Of a stretch of 64,000 nucleotides of DNA, positions 1-10,531 are shown in pieces; positions within the stretch are counted from its first letter, which is position 1; each line of letters begins with the position of its first letter. The translations under genes and the position numbers were made by a program. The notes below the pieces were generated by a model. It saw nothing but the letters and a program-made list of their open reading frames with translations. It was not told where the DNA came from and ran no database searches. The stretch is from Mesostigma viride (lineage: Eukaryota > Streptophyta > Mesostigmatophyceae > Mesostigmatales > Mesostigmataceae): NCBI GenBank assembly GCA_009746045.1, contig RPFO01000080.1, forward strand, positions 10,107,121-10,171,120. The letters run 5' to 3'.

Positions 1-334
1 GACAGGACTCAGTTTGCATCGAGCTTTTGATGTGTTTGTGACGTTTGGCAGCATAAATATCCCTTTTAATTGCTTTATTTTACCATTTTAAATGTATAAA
101 ATGATTTTACTCATTTTAAATCATGCAAAAACTTGACAAGCATGATATGCATGGTAGATCATGAACAAAGTCTGGCTTCGCAAGAAGCTCAATTCGTGAC
201 AGAAAACAGCATAAAATATGACGTTATCACTCAATTTTCATGCATAATTAGCAAATCAAATGATCAAACACTGATCGAGTTAGGTCACATATGTTCTACA
301 TGATGTTAATTCTGTAGAAGTGGTCACTTCGATG
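1..334. other. AT-rich flank, no gene seen
   Basis: No coding signal, repeat array or RNA gene is visible. The base composition is AT-rich compared with the GC-rich regions that follow. Confidence 0.5.
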
Positions 335-2371
335 CATTAATTAGTTAATTAATAAGCACGTGACTGCGTCACGTGGGTGCCAATACAGAGTAAAGGAACC
401 TTCAACCCTATATACACAGTGAGAAGGAGGGAGGGCGCCCTAGCTTCTCTCACTGCCGCCTGCAGGTGGGCAGGCCACAGAGCGCTCTCTCCACGGCATG
501 GTGCCGGGGCGCAACACTGTGGGTGCAATACAACCAGTGCAATACCATAGGTAGGCTGACGCATAGCTTATGCTACAAATGTGAGGTGGGCTCAAGACGT
601 CGGCTAATTAAGGCGCAAGCTGATGGCCACAAGGTGCCAGAGCTAATTGAAGGTACTATAACGCTGTGCGCTAATATCGAGCTGTAATTTCAAGTGCTGT
701 AATGCCTAAGCTATCCCATCATCGATTGCCCCCATCTAGACAACTAGCTGGAGTGCTGTATCCCGGGGAGGCCCGGGGGGGCTTCCACAGTTTCTTGTTG
801 ACATAGAGGTCCCCGCCCCGCCAGTACACTTGGGGCTTCTCGGGGTTGGTCTTGTGGCGGATGTAGTCGGGCCACTGATCGCGGCGTTGCATGCTGCTGC
901 TGGGCTGGCGTCAGGTCGTCGTCAAGCGACCAGGAGGTGTCCACCAGCTTCTTGCGGCGAGAGAGGAACCGAACTCGGGCTGTGATGTCGCTGAAGGTGA
1001 GGACCACTGGAGGGGGCCCAGCCTTGGCCCGTGGATATGGGGCAGGCGGTAGGCGCCCTGCAGTATCGCACCTGGCAGCTGCATGCGCGCCAAGAGCTGT
1101 TTCTTCAGCTCGTCGAGGAGAGAGTCTGGGGTCTCCTCCGGCAGCATGTCGAAGCGCCTGAGGATGACCCGGCACTGCGGCAGCGGCGACGGTCGCGGTC
1201 AGCGGCCTCGCGGCGCGTGTCTTCCAGCTCCTGGAGCTTGGTGGTGATGGCGGTCGTGGTAGAGGATGCCTGGCTCTTGAGCAGGTCCGCCCAGGAGGCG
1301 CGAGTCGAGAGGGGTCATCGCTAGCCCTACCAGCAGGTTGGGCGGCGATGGTGGCCGTTCGCTCGGCGATCTCGGGGACCTGCGTGGCCAGGGCGTCTAC
1401 CTTGGCAGCAACTGCATGCCTCAAGTTTCACGGTGCCTTGGCCGACTCGGCCTTCCACCTGGTTAAGGCGGGTGGTCACAGTGGCTGTGGCCTCGGAAAC
1501 TTTGGTGGCAATGTGCTCTTGCGTAGCAGTAAACTGAGGCTGGAGCTTAAGGGCGACTCTGGCTTCCATGTTGTTGACCTTGGCCGAGAGAGTGTTGAGT
1601 GGGCCGTCAGGCGCGTTCAGGGCGGCGAGCTGCTCAGCCATCGGCGCCAGCTGCTCCGCCACTGCAGCTCGGATGGAGTCCGTGCTGGGGGAGGTGCTGC
1701 TCTGCGGGGATGCTGCAGCTGCTGTGGCTGCCCGTCTGCGCTCATGCAGGAGGCTCCTGAGGCCAGCGTAGCCAATCTGGGTGATGTCGTGGGCGTCGCA
1801 GCGCAGGTAGCTGCACATGATGACTGCCTTCAAGTACGCCTCCGGTTCTTGAAGCAGCCATTCCCAGGCGGGCTTGGTGACCTTGTCGCCAGGGGTAGGC
1901 AGGAAAAGTTCGTCATGGCGGGCCAGGAACTTGATAACATCGTCACATTGTTCTTTCGTGAGCGTAAAGATTTCCAAGATGCAAAAATCCCGCTGGCCGG
2001 CGCCGAAGCGGCGGACGTCCCATTTGGTATGGGAAGTGCGGGTTTTCTTGGGAATGGGCGACGAATTTGGCGTAGAGCACTGCGTCGCGGGAGGCAGACC
2101 GGGGGGGAGAGCTTCGATCAGCGCAAAAAGGTTGGCGTCCGCAGGAGTTGATGTCGCACGTGCTGCTGTCGGGGGTGGGAATGCCGACGACAGCTCAAAC
2201 TGGAAATGTTTGTCAAGGCTGCGTTTTGGTGGCATTTGCAAAATACTGCGTTACAGCCGTAACCGATTATACTAGCAGATGCGTCTTGAAAAGACGCATC
2301 TGATGCAAGTAGCCTAACTGAATTTGGGGCTCAGACGCAAAAGTTCTGAGCTCCGCCGTCAGCCATGTCCG
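335..2371 (-). mobile_element. Half-LINE copy HL-1 (ORF1 only), near full length
   Basis: Read on the minus strand, this has a 5'UTR (about 2371-2242), a broken ORF1, a 3'UTR (about 743-353) and a TTAA-type tail at 335-352. The 5'UTR matches a second copy at 43375-43497 (shared blocks around CCGTAACCGATTATACT and GGGGCTCAGACGCAA). Only about 400 bases separate the ORF1 end from the tail, so there is no room for a reverse transcriptase. The layout resembles mammalian HAL1, an L1 derivative that keeps only ORF1. I infer a non-autonomous LINE derivative. Confidence 0.7.
744..2241 (-). pseudogene. L1-like ORF1p (RNA-binding chaperone), frameshifted
   Basis: L1 ORF1p binds element RNA as a coiled-coil trimer and has an RRM-like domain and a C-terminal domain. 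Here an N-terminal globular part (residues about 70-165 from the start at 2241; FLARHDELF, VIMCSYLRC) matches HL-2. A heptad-like stretch (about 210-290) follows. The frame then shifts near 1380 and again near 1147 and 1010. The C-terminal part has the family blocks PPPVVLTF, RFLSRRKKL and LDDDLTPAQQQ, as in the intact HL-2 C-terminus at 33030. At least three frameshifts make it a pseudogene. The assignment to ORF1p rests on layout and motif feel, not on a search. Confidence 0.65.
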
Positions 2372-2496
2372 CTCGTGGCGCGGAATGCACATGCCACGGC
2401 GATGATTCTTCAACTTTAACACTATTTAACACTAAAACACATGAGTTGTACTGATTACACTAGCTGATTATACATGATAAACAAACGCATGCTTAC

Positions 2497-2808
2497 AAGG
2501 CGCCCCCCAAGAGGAAGGGGCGCTTTGCTGAGTAGAGTAGCTAGGTTTTCCTAGATTAGATTAGCTTAGAGCTAGATTAGCTACTAGGTTTCGCGGCTTC
2601 GCCCACCCCCATCCATCCAGCGCAAGGAATATGTGCTACAAGATGATCTCCCAACGGAGTCATGTTATAATTTAATTTAATTTAATTTAATTTAATTTAA
2701 TTTAATTTAATTTAATTTAATTTAATTTAATTTAATTTAATTTAATTTAATTTAATTTAATTTAATTTAATTTAATTTAATTTAATTTAATTTAATTTAA
2801 TTTAATTT
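2497..2808 (+). mobile_element. 5'-truncated LINE 3' end (copy a)
   Basis: It begins inside the ORF2 C-terminus (codons for PPKRKGRFAE then stop, compare PPPPKRRSRFDE at 27090-27121). It then has the family 3'UTR, with CGCGGCTTCG and the terminal block containing CTCCCAACGGAG, and ends in a long (TTTAA)n tail. A severe 5' truncation plus a simple-repeat tail is the usual mark of target-primed reverse transcription. Confidence 0.75.
2666..2808 (+). repeat. (TTTAA)n LINE tail
   Basis: About 28 nearly perfect copies of the 5-mer TTTAA follow directly after the LINE 3' end. The same tail, shorter, ends the LINE copies at 27250 and 27361-27386 (inverted), so it is a family tail and not a random microsatellite. 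Confidence 0.95.
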
Positions 2809-3137
2809 TACAAGTCGATCGCCACCGTGCATCAAGGCGCGCCAAAGAGCAACCAATCAAGGCAGCGATTAGGAGTGAGTCAGAGCACACCACTACATCC
2901 ATCCATGCATGCATATTGCTGGGGCAGCACCGGCCATGATTGTATAAAACACTACGCCATTGCCTAAGACTCAGCATTGGTACCTCAGCATTGGTACAGC
3001 CCGCTGCCGCTTTATCATCTGCTTCTAGAGCTCTGAGAGGACTCAGAGGAGTCCTACTTGGTCTGCGCTGGAGGCCCGCTGGCATGTGATGTAGTTGAGT
3101 CTGCACTAGGGTTGGGTCCACGCTGGATTTTGGGCAG
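2809..3137. other. No gene seen
   Basis: Unique-looking sequence between a LINE tail and a satellite array. It has short open frames only, none with recognisable content. Confidence 0.5.
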
Positions 3138-3400
3138 CGAGTACGAGTACCGAGTACTACTCAGGCTAAAAAAAGTCGGCGAGTACGAGTAACGAGTAGT
3201 ACTCAGGCTGAAAAAAGTCGGCTCGAGCGAGTACGAGTAACGAGTACTACTCGGGCTCAAAAAAGTAGGCGAGTACAAGTAACGAGTAGTACTCGGGCTC
3301 AAAAAAGGAAGGCAAGTACGAGTACACCGAGTACTACTCGGGCTCAGAAAAGCCGGCGAGTACGAGTAACGAGTAGTACTCGCGTAGTACTCGAGTACCT
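3138..3400. repeat. GAGTAC satellite, left block
   Basis: Tandem units of about 40-45 bases contain GAGTACGAGTAACGAGTA, then CTACTCGGGCTCAAAAAAG. GAGTA and TACTC inside each unit are complementary, so units can fold. Related, more degenerate GAGTACTACTCG sequence continues at about 3700-3942, after roughly 300 bases of non-repetitive DNA at 3401-3700. Confidence 0.85.
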
Positions 3401-3942
3401 GCGATACTATTGATATCGATTTCTGGCCTGCGCTGGTTGTCTCCTTGATACTATTGGCTGATATAATTTCCCAAAACTTAACAAAAAAAACTATGAAGTA
3501 ACGGGCCAAATATATATATACTTTATGAAAATAACAATACTTTATGAAAGGAGACAGAAGAGTATGATGGCGGCGGTAGCCGTGGGCTGGGCAGTGGGTG
3601 GCATTTTTCCTTTCCGAGCCGGCTGCGAACTTGTGAGGCCGGGCCAGCCAGTGTCGACCCGTGTCGAATGTCTCGCTATTGACAAATGATGATTGTCCTC
3701 CTCAGAATATGAGTACTACTCGAGTTGTTGTTGTTGTTGTGTCCCACGCAGCCCAAGGGCAGCAGAGAATCTATAGTGGCCGAGGGCCGGATATATTTAC
3801 TCCGGCGGTATCGGTGGTACTATCGGGGCACTGGGACATGGACGCACGGTTGACTACTCGACTACTACTCGACCATCTCAGGTTCATGAGTACTACTCGT
3901 GTATTACTCGAGTATCTGATACTTTCACGAGTATGAGTGCCG

Positions 3943-3947
3943 AGTAC
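3943..3947. repeat. Target-site duplication AGTAC (left)
   Basis: AGTAC directly precedes the left LTR and is repeated at 11977-11981 directly after the right LTR. The site lies in the GAGTAC satellite. Confidence 0.85.
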
Positions 3948-4642
3948 AGTTAACGCCAAGCGCATTGGCGTGATCCTGATTCGGCATATCTCTGCAATTC
4001 CAGCGGCACCGGAACGAGTTCATTCCGACGAGTATCAAGAAAGTTATGGCGTTCCGACTTCCCGGTCGCGCACGAGCGCGAGCCGGCTGTTCTTCTAAGT
4101 CGGACGTGAATATTTGCCGACGACATATGGGGTCGACAGTAATTCCTGGGCTGACAGGAATTAGGTGCTGTACCTACGACGGTATTGGATTAATACGTCG
4201 TACGCAGGAAATAGGAACCTTAACCTGTGGTCTGTGGGTACCGCAGGCTTAGTCCTGGACTTCTAGGTGCAGATGCAATAGTCACTGTGGACTGTGCTCT
4301 GTGGTCACTGTGCCTGTATGGCAGACCTACTGTATAGGAGTGGGCGCTGTACAGGTAGTGAATACTGTACCGGGGGTGTTATTACTGAGCAGGCCTCCTA
4401 GGCTGCTCAGGACTAGCAAGCACAGTGCACAAGTATATAAACAATAGGCCAGTGCCAAATGGGCATCTCTTGCGAGCCCGCCTCACGTGTTGTGCCTTGA
4501 CTTGGCAAGCTCGTGTACAAGCCTCAAGTGTGTGAGCGCTGTAAACATTATCCGATTTAACAAAGCTCCGTTTCCAACCATATTCACACATTGCTGCATT
4601 GCAACCATATCCTTCACATTGCGTGTGCTAAGAAAGTTAACT
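3948..4642 (+). repeat. 5' LTR of Copia-like element
   Basis: It starts AGTTAACGCC and ends GAAAGTTAACT, giving short inverted ends (AGTTAAC/GTTAACT). It is repeated at 11280-11976. The start was fixed by the target duplication. Short ORFs inside it are duplicated in both LTRs and are not genes. Confidence 0.92.
4434..4440 (+). promoter_or_regulatory. Probable TATA box of the 5' LTR
   Basis: TATATAA lies about 200 bases before the LTR end, in the position expected for the U3/R promoter. The same motif is at 11767-11773 in the right LTR. Confidence 0.5.
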
Positions 4643-4735
4643 CAAATTACAACCAGTCTCAGCGGAACGGCCAGGAGGGTCGTTGCCGGTTGCGGTGTGC
4701 AGCTTTGACGACGAGAGGAGCTCGTCCGGTGGTGA

Positions 4736-5652
4736 ATGGTGCAGGAGGAACAACGGCAGCAGGATTTCCGGTTTCGGCAGTCTGCTGGGGGTTCGATTTC
4801 TCCTGAATTACGCCGTGTCGTTCGGGATCTATCTTTATTGCTTGCAGATCGTCCGCCTGTAAATCGCAGCTTCGTGCAATTCGTCGACGACCAGGTCGAA
4901 GATTGGGAGCGAATTCTGCGACACGTACAAACCATCGTCATTCCGGAGCACCGGAGCATCGACGACCTTGAGCAGGAGCTTCACGGGTTGGTCGGCATCC
5001 AGACGGTGATTACTGCAGTAGCAGAGCGAGTGCGGACGGAGTTGGCAGCAAGGCGAGGCGAGGTTGCGGAGCAGCTGGCGCAGGGCGACACGAGTTTGTG
5101 CCGACAGTAGCGGGCGCGGGAGTACCACGTGCTTTCGCAGGCGGCATCGGCGACGAGGGTGTTGCAGCGGGCCAGTTAGGCGTGAACGACGCGGAGCGGA
5201 GCATCACAGGCGGCTTGCAGAGGTCGGGGCGACAGCGGAAGCCATCGCCGGAGGACACGCGCGACAAGAGTCGGCAGGTTTCCAGAGCGAGTAAGAGTTC
5301 CTTTTCAGGAGCTGCCCCGCCCCTTCGCGTTCGTGTGACGCGTTGGGAGGAGTTTGCACCTCTTGGGTACGAGAGTGACCTTGAGGTAGGAGCAGGGGGT
5401 GTCGCTGGGCTAGGCGACGAGACACTTGGCGACCACGAGGTGCCAACGTACAATCCGCGAGGTGCCAACGACGGGTTGTCACCTGTCTACTTTACCAACG
5501 GTGACGATTCAGTCATCGCGGGCCGACAGCGGGTCGACGACGGCGCAGCAGGTAGCAGGGTACCAGAGCTGATTGTGGTGAGCGACAGCGACGACGACAG
5601 CGACAAGGAGAACCAGGACGCGCCTGGGGCCAGCCGTGGTGGTCTTGCCTGA
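4736..5652 (+). pseudogene. Upstream ORF before gag, one frameshift; function unknown
   Basis: Reading frame 4736-5110 overlaps 5098-5652, offset by one base. A single frame change near 5085-5100 joins them into about 300 residues. The first part is charged and probably helical (DDQVEDWERILRHVQ, ELAARRGEVAEQL). The second part ends in ELIVVSDSDDDSD, a hydrophobic core followed by Ser/Asp, which is how SUMO-interaction motifs look. Gag starts about 100 bases downstream, after stop codons in this frame. I do not recognise a family. It could be an accessory ORF or a degraded N-terminal part of gag. A pyrimidine-rich stretch ending TTGTTCAG (about 5668-5685) could be a splice acceptor between the two, but this is only a possibility. 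Confidence 0.45.
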
Positions 5653-5754
5653 GTGGTAACACTTGGCACTTTCCTTTCTTGTTCAGTAGCTTATATTGCT
5701 TTAATTGCTGCTTGGCCACTTGGCTGGCTGTAGCAGATCTGAACAGAGGCCATC

Positions 5755-6940
5755 ATGGAGGATGGAGCTATCAACCAACAAGCGGGCTTTATGGGCTTCG
5801 GCGGCGCGGCGCTGGGCTGGATGGACGAGATGGACGCGATGGACGCGGTGGACGCGATGGACGCGGGGACGGCCAGGCGCTGGGAGACCAGGCTGAGGTG
5901 CCAGATAATCAGAGCCAAGGATCGCAGGGCGGGCAGCACGCGCCAGCCGCAGATCAAGCGGCGCCTAAGCGACCAACTGTTGCTGAGGGGTACGCGGTGC
6001 TAGGCCAGTTTCAGTCCATCAAGGACAATTGGCAGCCCCGGGATGCTGAGAGGATGTTAGAGGACATGAACTTGTACACGGAGATATACAACGGTGACAA
6101 GCTTCGCATCCTGGCGTCTAGTGCCTACATACGGCAGTCGGCGAGGCGGCTGTTCAAGTTTGTTCGGGAGCGACACGCGGCGGGGGACACCTGGACGGCG
6201 TTTATGACGCGACTCAGGTCGTTCCTGAGTGACAAGAGGACCATAGATGGGTCCCACCTGAAGCAAGAATACCTGGACTACAAGCCCATCAAGGGGCAAC
6301 TAGTGGTCCACGCCTTTGAAGACTTCGTCAAGCTGAGGGAGGACGCCATGGCCAAGGGCTTCTTCGTCGCAGATCGGATGGCCATGGGCGACTTTCTCAA
6401 GTCGCTGCAGCTGGATCCGGTCACCATGGATAATGTGACCATCCACATGCGACAGGTCCATGGCTGGGCAGCCATGACGGACCAGTTGTATGAGTGTTTC
6501 AGCGGCAAGTACGTGGGTGGTAAGCGCCCTCGTCAGGGTGATGAGGAGGCCACTGAACCCACGGTTAAGTCCATGAGGGGATCGGGCCACGGGGGCCCAG
6601 CGCCTCGAGAGGGCCTGAGACCTCTTCAAGGGGTCGAGGAAGGTCCAGGAGGGGGCGTGACAGAAGGGCTGGACGGGGGACCCCGCCGAAGTCGGGACAT
6701 CCACAGTCCCAGTTTGACTTCAAGAGGGTGGGTGGTCCTCCCAAGGCTGGGCCCAGCAGTGGGACCTCACGGGACATCAGTCAGGTGGAATGTTATTTCT
6801 GCCAGGGGAAGGGTCACTTCAGGAATGAGTGTCCCTCGTACCTGAGGCAGGAAGGTCAGAGCAAGCCAGCTCAGGGTGGCAGCAAGGACAAGGCTGGTCC
6901 ATCCCAGGACAAGGGCAAGGGCAAGGCTGCTGATCATTGA
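5755..6940 (+). pseudogene. Gag with zinc knuckle, frameshifted
   Basis: Gag packages the element RNA in cytoplasmic particles. The probable start is the ATG at 5755 (MEDGAINQQAGF). A 9-base repeat (ATGGACGCG, 5820-5872) follows, and the frame changes here. The central capsid-like part (6003-6570: YTEIYNGDKLRIL, TAFMTRLRSFLSD, EDFVKLREDAM) is in a second frame. Near 6575-6600, around G5 runs, the frame changes again into an Arg/Gly-rich stretch and a CX2CX4HX4C zinc knuckle (CYFCQGKGHFRNEC, 6791-6832). It ends at a UGA (6938-6940). Each change is a one-base step. It could be mutation, base-calling error at G-runs, or programmed shifting. Confidence 0.8.
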
Positions 6941-9900
6941 CTTGAGCCTGCACACATCCCTGAACCCTGGAGGGTGCCCCCAGGGGTGTGTAATGAAGCT
7001 GCTAGTGACAGCAGTGAGGGGCAGCCCCATGCTCTAGTGAAAGAGCCTATTGGACACGATGGGGCAAGCTTGGTTACCACAGAGAGTATGCCAGCTGTAG
7101 CTGCAGTGGTTACTCGCCAACGTGCCCGCCATGGCGGTGCTGAGCCTGAGGTAGGACCTGGTGATGTGGACCCAGGTGGATCTCAGAAGCATTCTGACCG
7201 TGCAGGACTGGCACAGGATGGTCAGGATGAGGATAGGGCTGGAGACAGTCTGACAGGCACGACCCTGGTGCCTCCTGTACATAAGGGATCTGTACATACC
7301 TTGAGTGCTAATAATGACAATAAAAGGTTTTCTCTCTTGTATGACATTGCCTCAAGGTTGCATACCATGTTTGGCCATGCAGCTCAGTCTTTGCAAGTTG
7401 CTAGACGGCTGGGAGGAAGTGAGTTGTACTCCATCTGCCAACAGGTTGCTCAAGCTTGCAAGTGCAGGCTAGTTGCTAGAAAGCCCAAGCAGTCTCATGC
7501 CAGGACTCCTATTTTGCAGCCAGGCCATGTGCAGGTAGATATTCAGAGAATCAGGGGTTTGAAGCTGCTGGTGGCAGTGGACAGATATACCAAGTACAAG
7601 ACCCTAGAGATCCTGCCTGACATGGAGAAGCCTACATTGATTGCTGCTCTGAAGTTGACAAGGAGCAGGTACCCTGGGTTGGAGTTGTTGCAGTGTGACA
7701 TTCAGTTTGAGTGCTGTGAGAACCTGCCAGAGTTTCCAGAGTTGCTGATTACACCCAGGGAGAGCCACGGCCAGCAAGGGGTGGTGGAGAGAGCCATCCA
7801 AGAGATCAAGACTGTGCTGCTGGTGGAGAGGATTCCAAGGACGTCATCTGCCATTGTGACATCTGCATGGCTACGTTCTGTGGAGGACAGGCTGAACCTG
7901 AGGACTCCCATGTTCTTTGGTGACATTGCCATCAATCCTCTTATGCTGCATACCAGGATGCTGCCAGCTGATGCTGAGCAGGCATGGAAGGAGAAGCTAG
8001 AGGCCAAGTTCCTCAAGCTGAGGCAGAAAGACAAGGGCTGGAGTGTCCTAGAACCTAACGTTGGACAACAGGTTGTTGTGTGGAAGGAACCAAGCTTTCC
8101 AGGGAAACGTGGCAGCTGGCATGATGGGGTGGTGACCCGAGTAGAAGCCGCTGGCCATAAGTGCTGGGTGGCCATTGATGGCTCCCAAGCAGTGCACCGT
8201 CTGTCCTGGTCAAAGATCCGTCCCCGGGGAGGTAATCAAGGAGACCTCTTCCAGGTGCCCGCTGGTGTACAAGGCGGGGGTGACGTGGAGCTTCCTGATC
8301 AGGGTGCTACAGCTGTATCGAGCCCTCAGGGTGACCCTGGCCCGGCCCCTGGGGTACCTTCACATACGGTGGTTGGGCAAGCAGGCGGACAGGCTGCACC
8401 TCCGGAACGGCCCGACACCAGGCCTAGGGGTGTGCGTCTATCAGATATTGTACAGGCTTTGCAAAGAGCCAAGAAGGAGCCTAAGGTGTCCAAGCTTGTC
8501 CAGTTGGATGAACCTGAGGTAGCTGCCATGGAGATAGATACCAATGCACAGGTTTCTGTCATGGGACCTCAGCATACAGGAGAACTGCTGGTCGGAGAAC
8601 CAAGTTGCCCCTGGGTGTCTGATTTCAGTGGTAGGACGCATCTAAGGGTGTTGGGAGAGGTTACTGCCCCTGTCATGGGTGTGGATGTGACCTTCCTTGT
8701 CCTAGAGGACTATGATGGCCCTGTGATTTTGGGTCAGAATTTTCTGGGCAATCCTGGGATTTCTATCAGAGCTACAGCTCTGAGAAGAGATGGCTGGGGG
8801 ATGATTCCCCTAGAAAATTTCAGGACAACATTTCCAGTCAGGTGCAGGGCCAAGCCGGTCAAGGGTGTAAAATGGGATGAAGGGGAGGTGCCCCCAGCGG
8901 CCAGTTTGGTGATTCCAGCTGTGTTGCACCCCAGCAGTATTGGCATAACTCACAGGAGCCTTGCTGCACACTCTCCTTTGACATATGACCAGCTGGTCCA
9001 AGAGATGAGCTCGCCTACTTTGTTTGAGGCTTGGAAGCTCGCCTTCTCCAAGGCATTGGAGGAGTGGTTGCAGTTTGAGTGTGCTGCACCAACAGACAGA
9101 CGTCCCCCAGCATCAAGGAAGCTTGCTTTGAGATTTGTGCTGAAGAGGAAGGTTGTGGATGAGGTATCAGTGCCCCATGTCAGGCCTGTCCTGAATGAGT
9201 ATCACGGCACGGGGAGTCTGCCAGGAGAGGAGCTATACACGCCAGGGATGCTACACGACACATGGAGAATTTTGCTATGTCTCTACGTGGGGTTGCTGAA
9301 CAGGGGAGCAGCTATGTCATCAGTGCTGCTGGACTTCAAGAGGGCATTTTTAAAATCTGATCCAGAAGTGGCCAGGAGGGTGTGGAAGCAGGATGAGCCT
9401 TACTGTGTTGAGGTGCCTGCCATCTGGAAGCTGGAGCTGCATCAACAATTCCTGGTTATTCTGAAGGGCCTGGAAGGACTCAGGTCGAGCCCAATCATCT
9501 GGAGACTCACGCTGCAGGAAGCTCTGATCAGTGAGTGTGGCTTGAGAGTGTCTTCAGTTGATCCCTGTTTGCTGCTGGCCCAATGGGAGGGTCTGCCAGT
9601 GTATGCTAGTTTGCATGGAGATGATCTGCATTTGCTAGCCCCCACGACCTGGCTGAAGAAGTTTATTCCTGTCATCAGTGGCAAGTTTTCACTGGGCAAG
9701 GAGCTGTGGCAGGAGCCCAACAAGCCTGTAGTGTTCTGTGGAATGCAGGCTACCCTGTTCAGGAGGGACGGGGAGTGGAGTATCAGGCTTCAGGCTGGAG
9801 GAGATTATAAACAGACCATTGTGAAGGCCTTGCCAGAGAAGATCACCCAGGCTGCAGGACCTGAGTTGAGAGGCATGTGGGCCTGGTTTGCCAGCATCTG

Positions 9901-10531
9901 TGGTCCGTCTTTGATGGTCCATAGCAGAATGCCTGATGAGGTGCTTGAGGATGAGAAGCCTCGAGTCATAGCCCGGTTGGTGGAGAGTACCCCTGATCTG
10001 ATTTTGTCTGGGATTGACTTTGCCCAGCCTATCACCTTGGAGATCTTTGTTGACAGTTCCATGGATGCTCGCCAGGTTACCAAGGTCAGGGGGAGATCTG
10101 CTGCTCTGTTTGCTTTTTATCAGAGCAGGGCAAGTTTGTTCAGCTGGTACAGCAGACTGCAGAAGAGGGTCTGTATCAGTTCAGATGTGGCAGAATGCAG
10201 GGCCATATGCGAGGGGATCCAGTCCAGCCTGTACATAAAGGAGTTAATGCTGGAGCTGGCTTCAGTTACCCCTTGGACCTTGCAGATGGAGACGTTGTTG
10301 CTAACAGACAGCATGGGTATGGTCCAGTTTGTTCACAAGCAGCTGGCCAGGAGCCGGGACCTGGATTATTTGTTGCTGAAGGAGTTGGCCAGTTTGGTTG
10401 ACTTGAAGCATATCCCTGGCGAGGAGAACCCTGCTGATGCATTGACAAAGCTGCCACACAAGGCCCCAGCCCAGTACAATGTACTGAGGAAGCTCATGAA
10501 TGCTGACTGTCAAGTCGGTCTATCTGTCTAA
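6941..10531 (+). CDS. Copia-like Pol: integrase, protease-like, reverse transcriptase, RNase H
   Basis: Open from the codon after the gag UGA, in the same frame as the zinc knuckle, so readthrough of one stop would make Gag-Pol. There is no in-frame ATG near the start. Counting residues from 6974: integrase zinc-binding region about 129-170; integrase catalytic D189, D242 and E272; an SH3-like tail about 363-418; retropepsin-like domain about 513-600 with IDTNAQVSVM (D522) and VILGQNFL; reverse transcriptase about 700-900 with LLDFKRAF (D787), RSSPIIW and HGDD (881-884) where Copia normally has a YVDD-type box; RNase H about 1020-1165 with D1027, E1074, D1112 and HIPGEENPADALTK. The protease-like domain lies after integrase, whereas Copia has it before. 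Its DTNA lacks the usual Gly, so it may be inactive. The family call is firm from the RT and RNase H motifs. Confidence 0.9.
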   Translation, partial: LEPAHIPEPWRVPPGVCNEAASDSSEGQPHALVKEPIGHDGASLVTTESMPAVAAVVTRQRARHGGAEPEVGPGDVDPGGSQKHSDRAGLAQDGQDEDRAGDSLTGTTLVPPVHKGSVHTLSANNDNKRFSLLYDIASRLHTMFGHAAQSLQVARRLGGSELYSICQQVAQACKCRLVARKPKQSHARTPILQPGHVQVDIQRIRGLKLLVAVDRYTKYKTLEILPDMEKPTLIAALKLTRSRYPGLELLQCDIQFECCENLPEFPELLITPRESHGQQGVVERAIQEIKTVLLVERIPRTSSAIVTSAWLRSVEDRLNLRTPMFFGDIAINPLMLHTRMLPADAEQAWKEKLEAKFLKLRQKDKGWSVLEPNVGQQVVVWKEPSFPGKRGSWHDGVVTRVEAAGHKCWVAIDGSQAVHRLSWSKIRPRGGNQGDLFQVPAGVQGGGDVELPDQGATAVSSPQGDPGPAPGVPSHTVVGQAGGQAAPPERPDTRPRGVRLSDIVQALQRAKKEPKVSKLVQLDEPEVAAMEIDTNAQVSVMGPQHTGELLVGEPSCPWVSDFSGRTHLRVLGEVTAPVMGVDVTFLVLEDYDGPVILGQNFLGNPGISIRATALRRDGWGMIPLENFRTTFPVRCRAKPVKGVKWDEGEVPPAASLVIPAVLHPSSIGITHRSLAAHSPLTYDQLVQEMSSPTLFEAWKLAFSKALEEWLQFECAAPTDRRPPASRKLALRFVLKRKVVDEVSVPHVRPVLNEYHGTGSLPGEELYTPGMLHDTWRILLCLYVGLLNRGAAMSSVLLDFKRAFLKSDPEVARRVWKQDEPYCVEVPAIWKLELHQQFLVILKGLEGLRSSPIIWRLTLQEALISECGLRVSSVDPCLLLAQWEGLPVYASLHGDDLHLLAPTTWLKKFIPVISGKFSLGKELWQEPNKPVVFCGMQATLFRRDGEWSIRLQAGGDYKQTIVKALPEKITQAAGPELRGMWAWFASICGPSLMVHSRMPDEVLEDEKPRVIARLVESTPDLILSGIDFAQPITLEIFVDSSMDARQVTKVRGRSAALFAFYQSRASLFSWYSRLQKRVCISSDVAECRAICEGIQSSLYIKELMLELASVTPWTLQMETLLLTDSMGMVQFVHKQLARSRDLDYLLLKELASLVDLKHIPGEENPADALTKLPHKAPAQYNVLRKLMNADCQVGLSV

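Noticed and set aside
2666-2808. (TTTAA)n as telomeric repeat
   Set aside because: It follows a LINE 3' end and is the tail of that family; no TTTAGGG-type repeats are present.
4046-4252. 68-codon ORF, repeated at 11378-11584
   Set aside because: Lies in both LTRs, so duplication reflects the LTR and not a gene.
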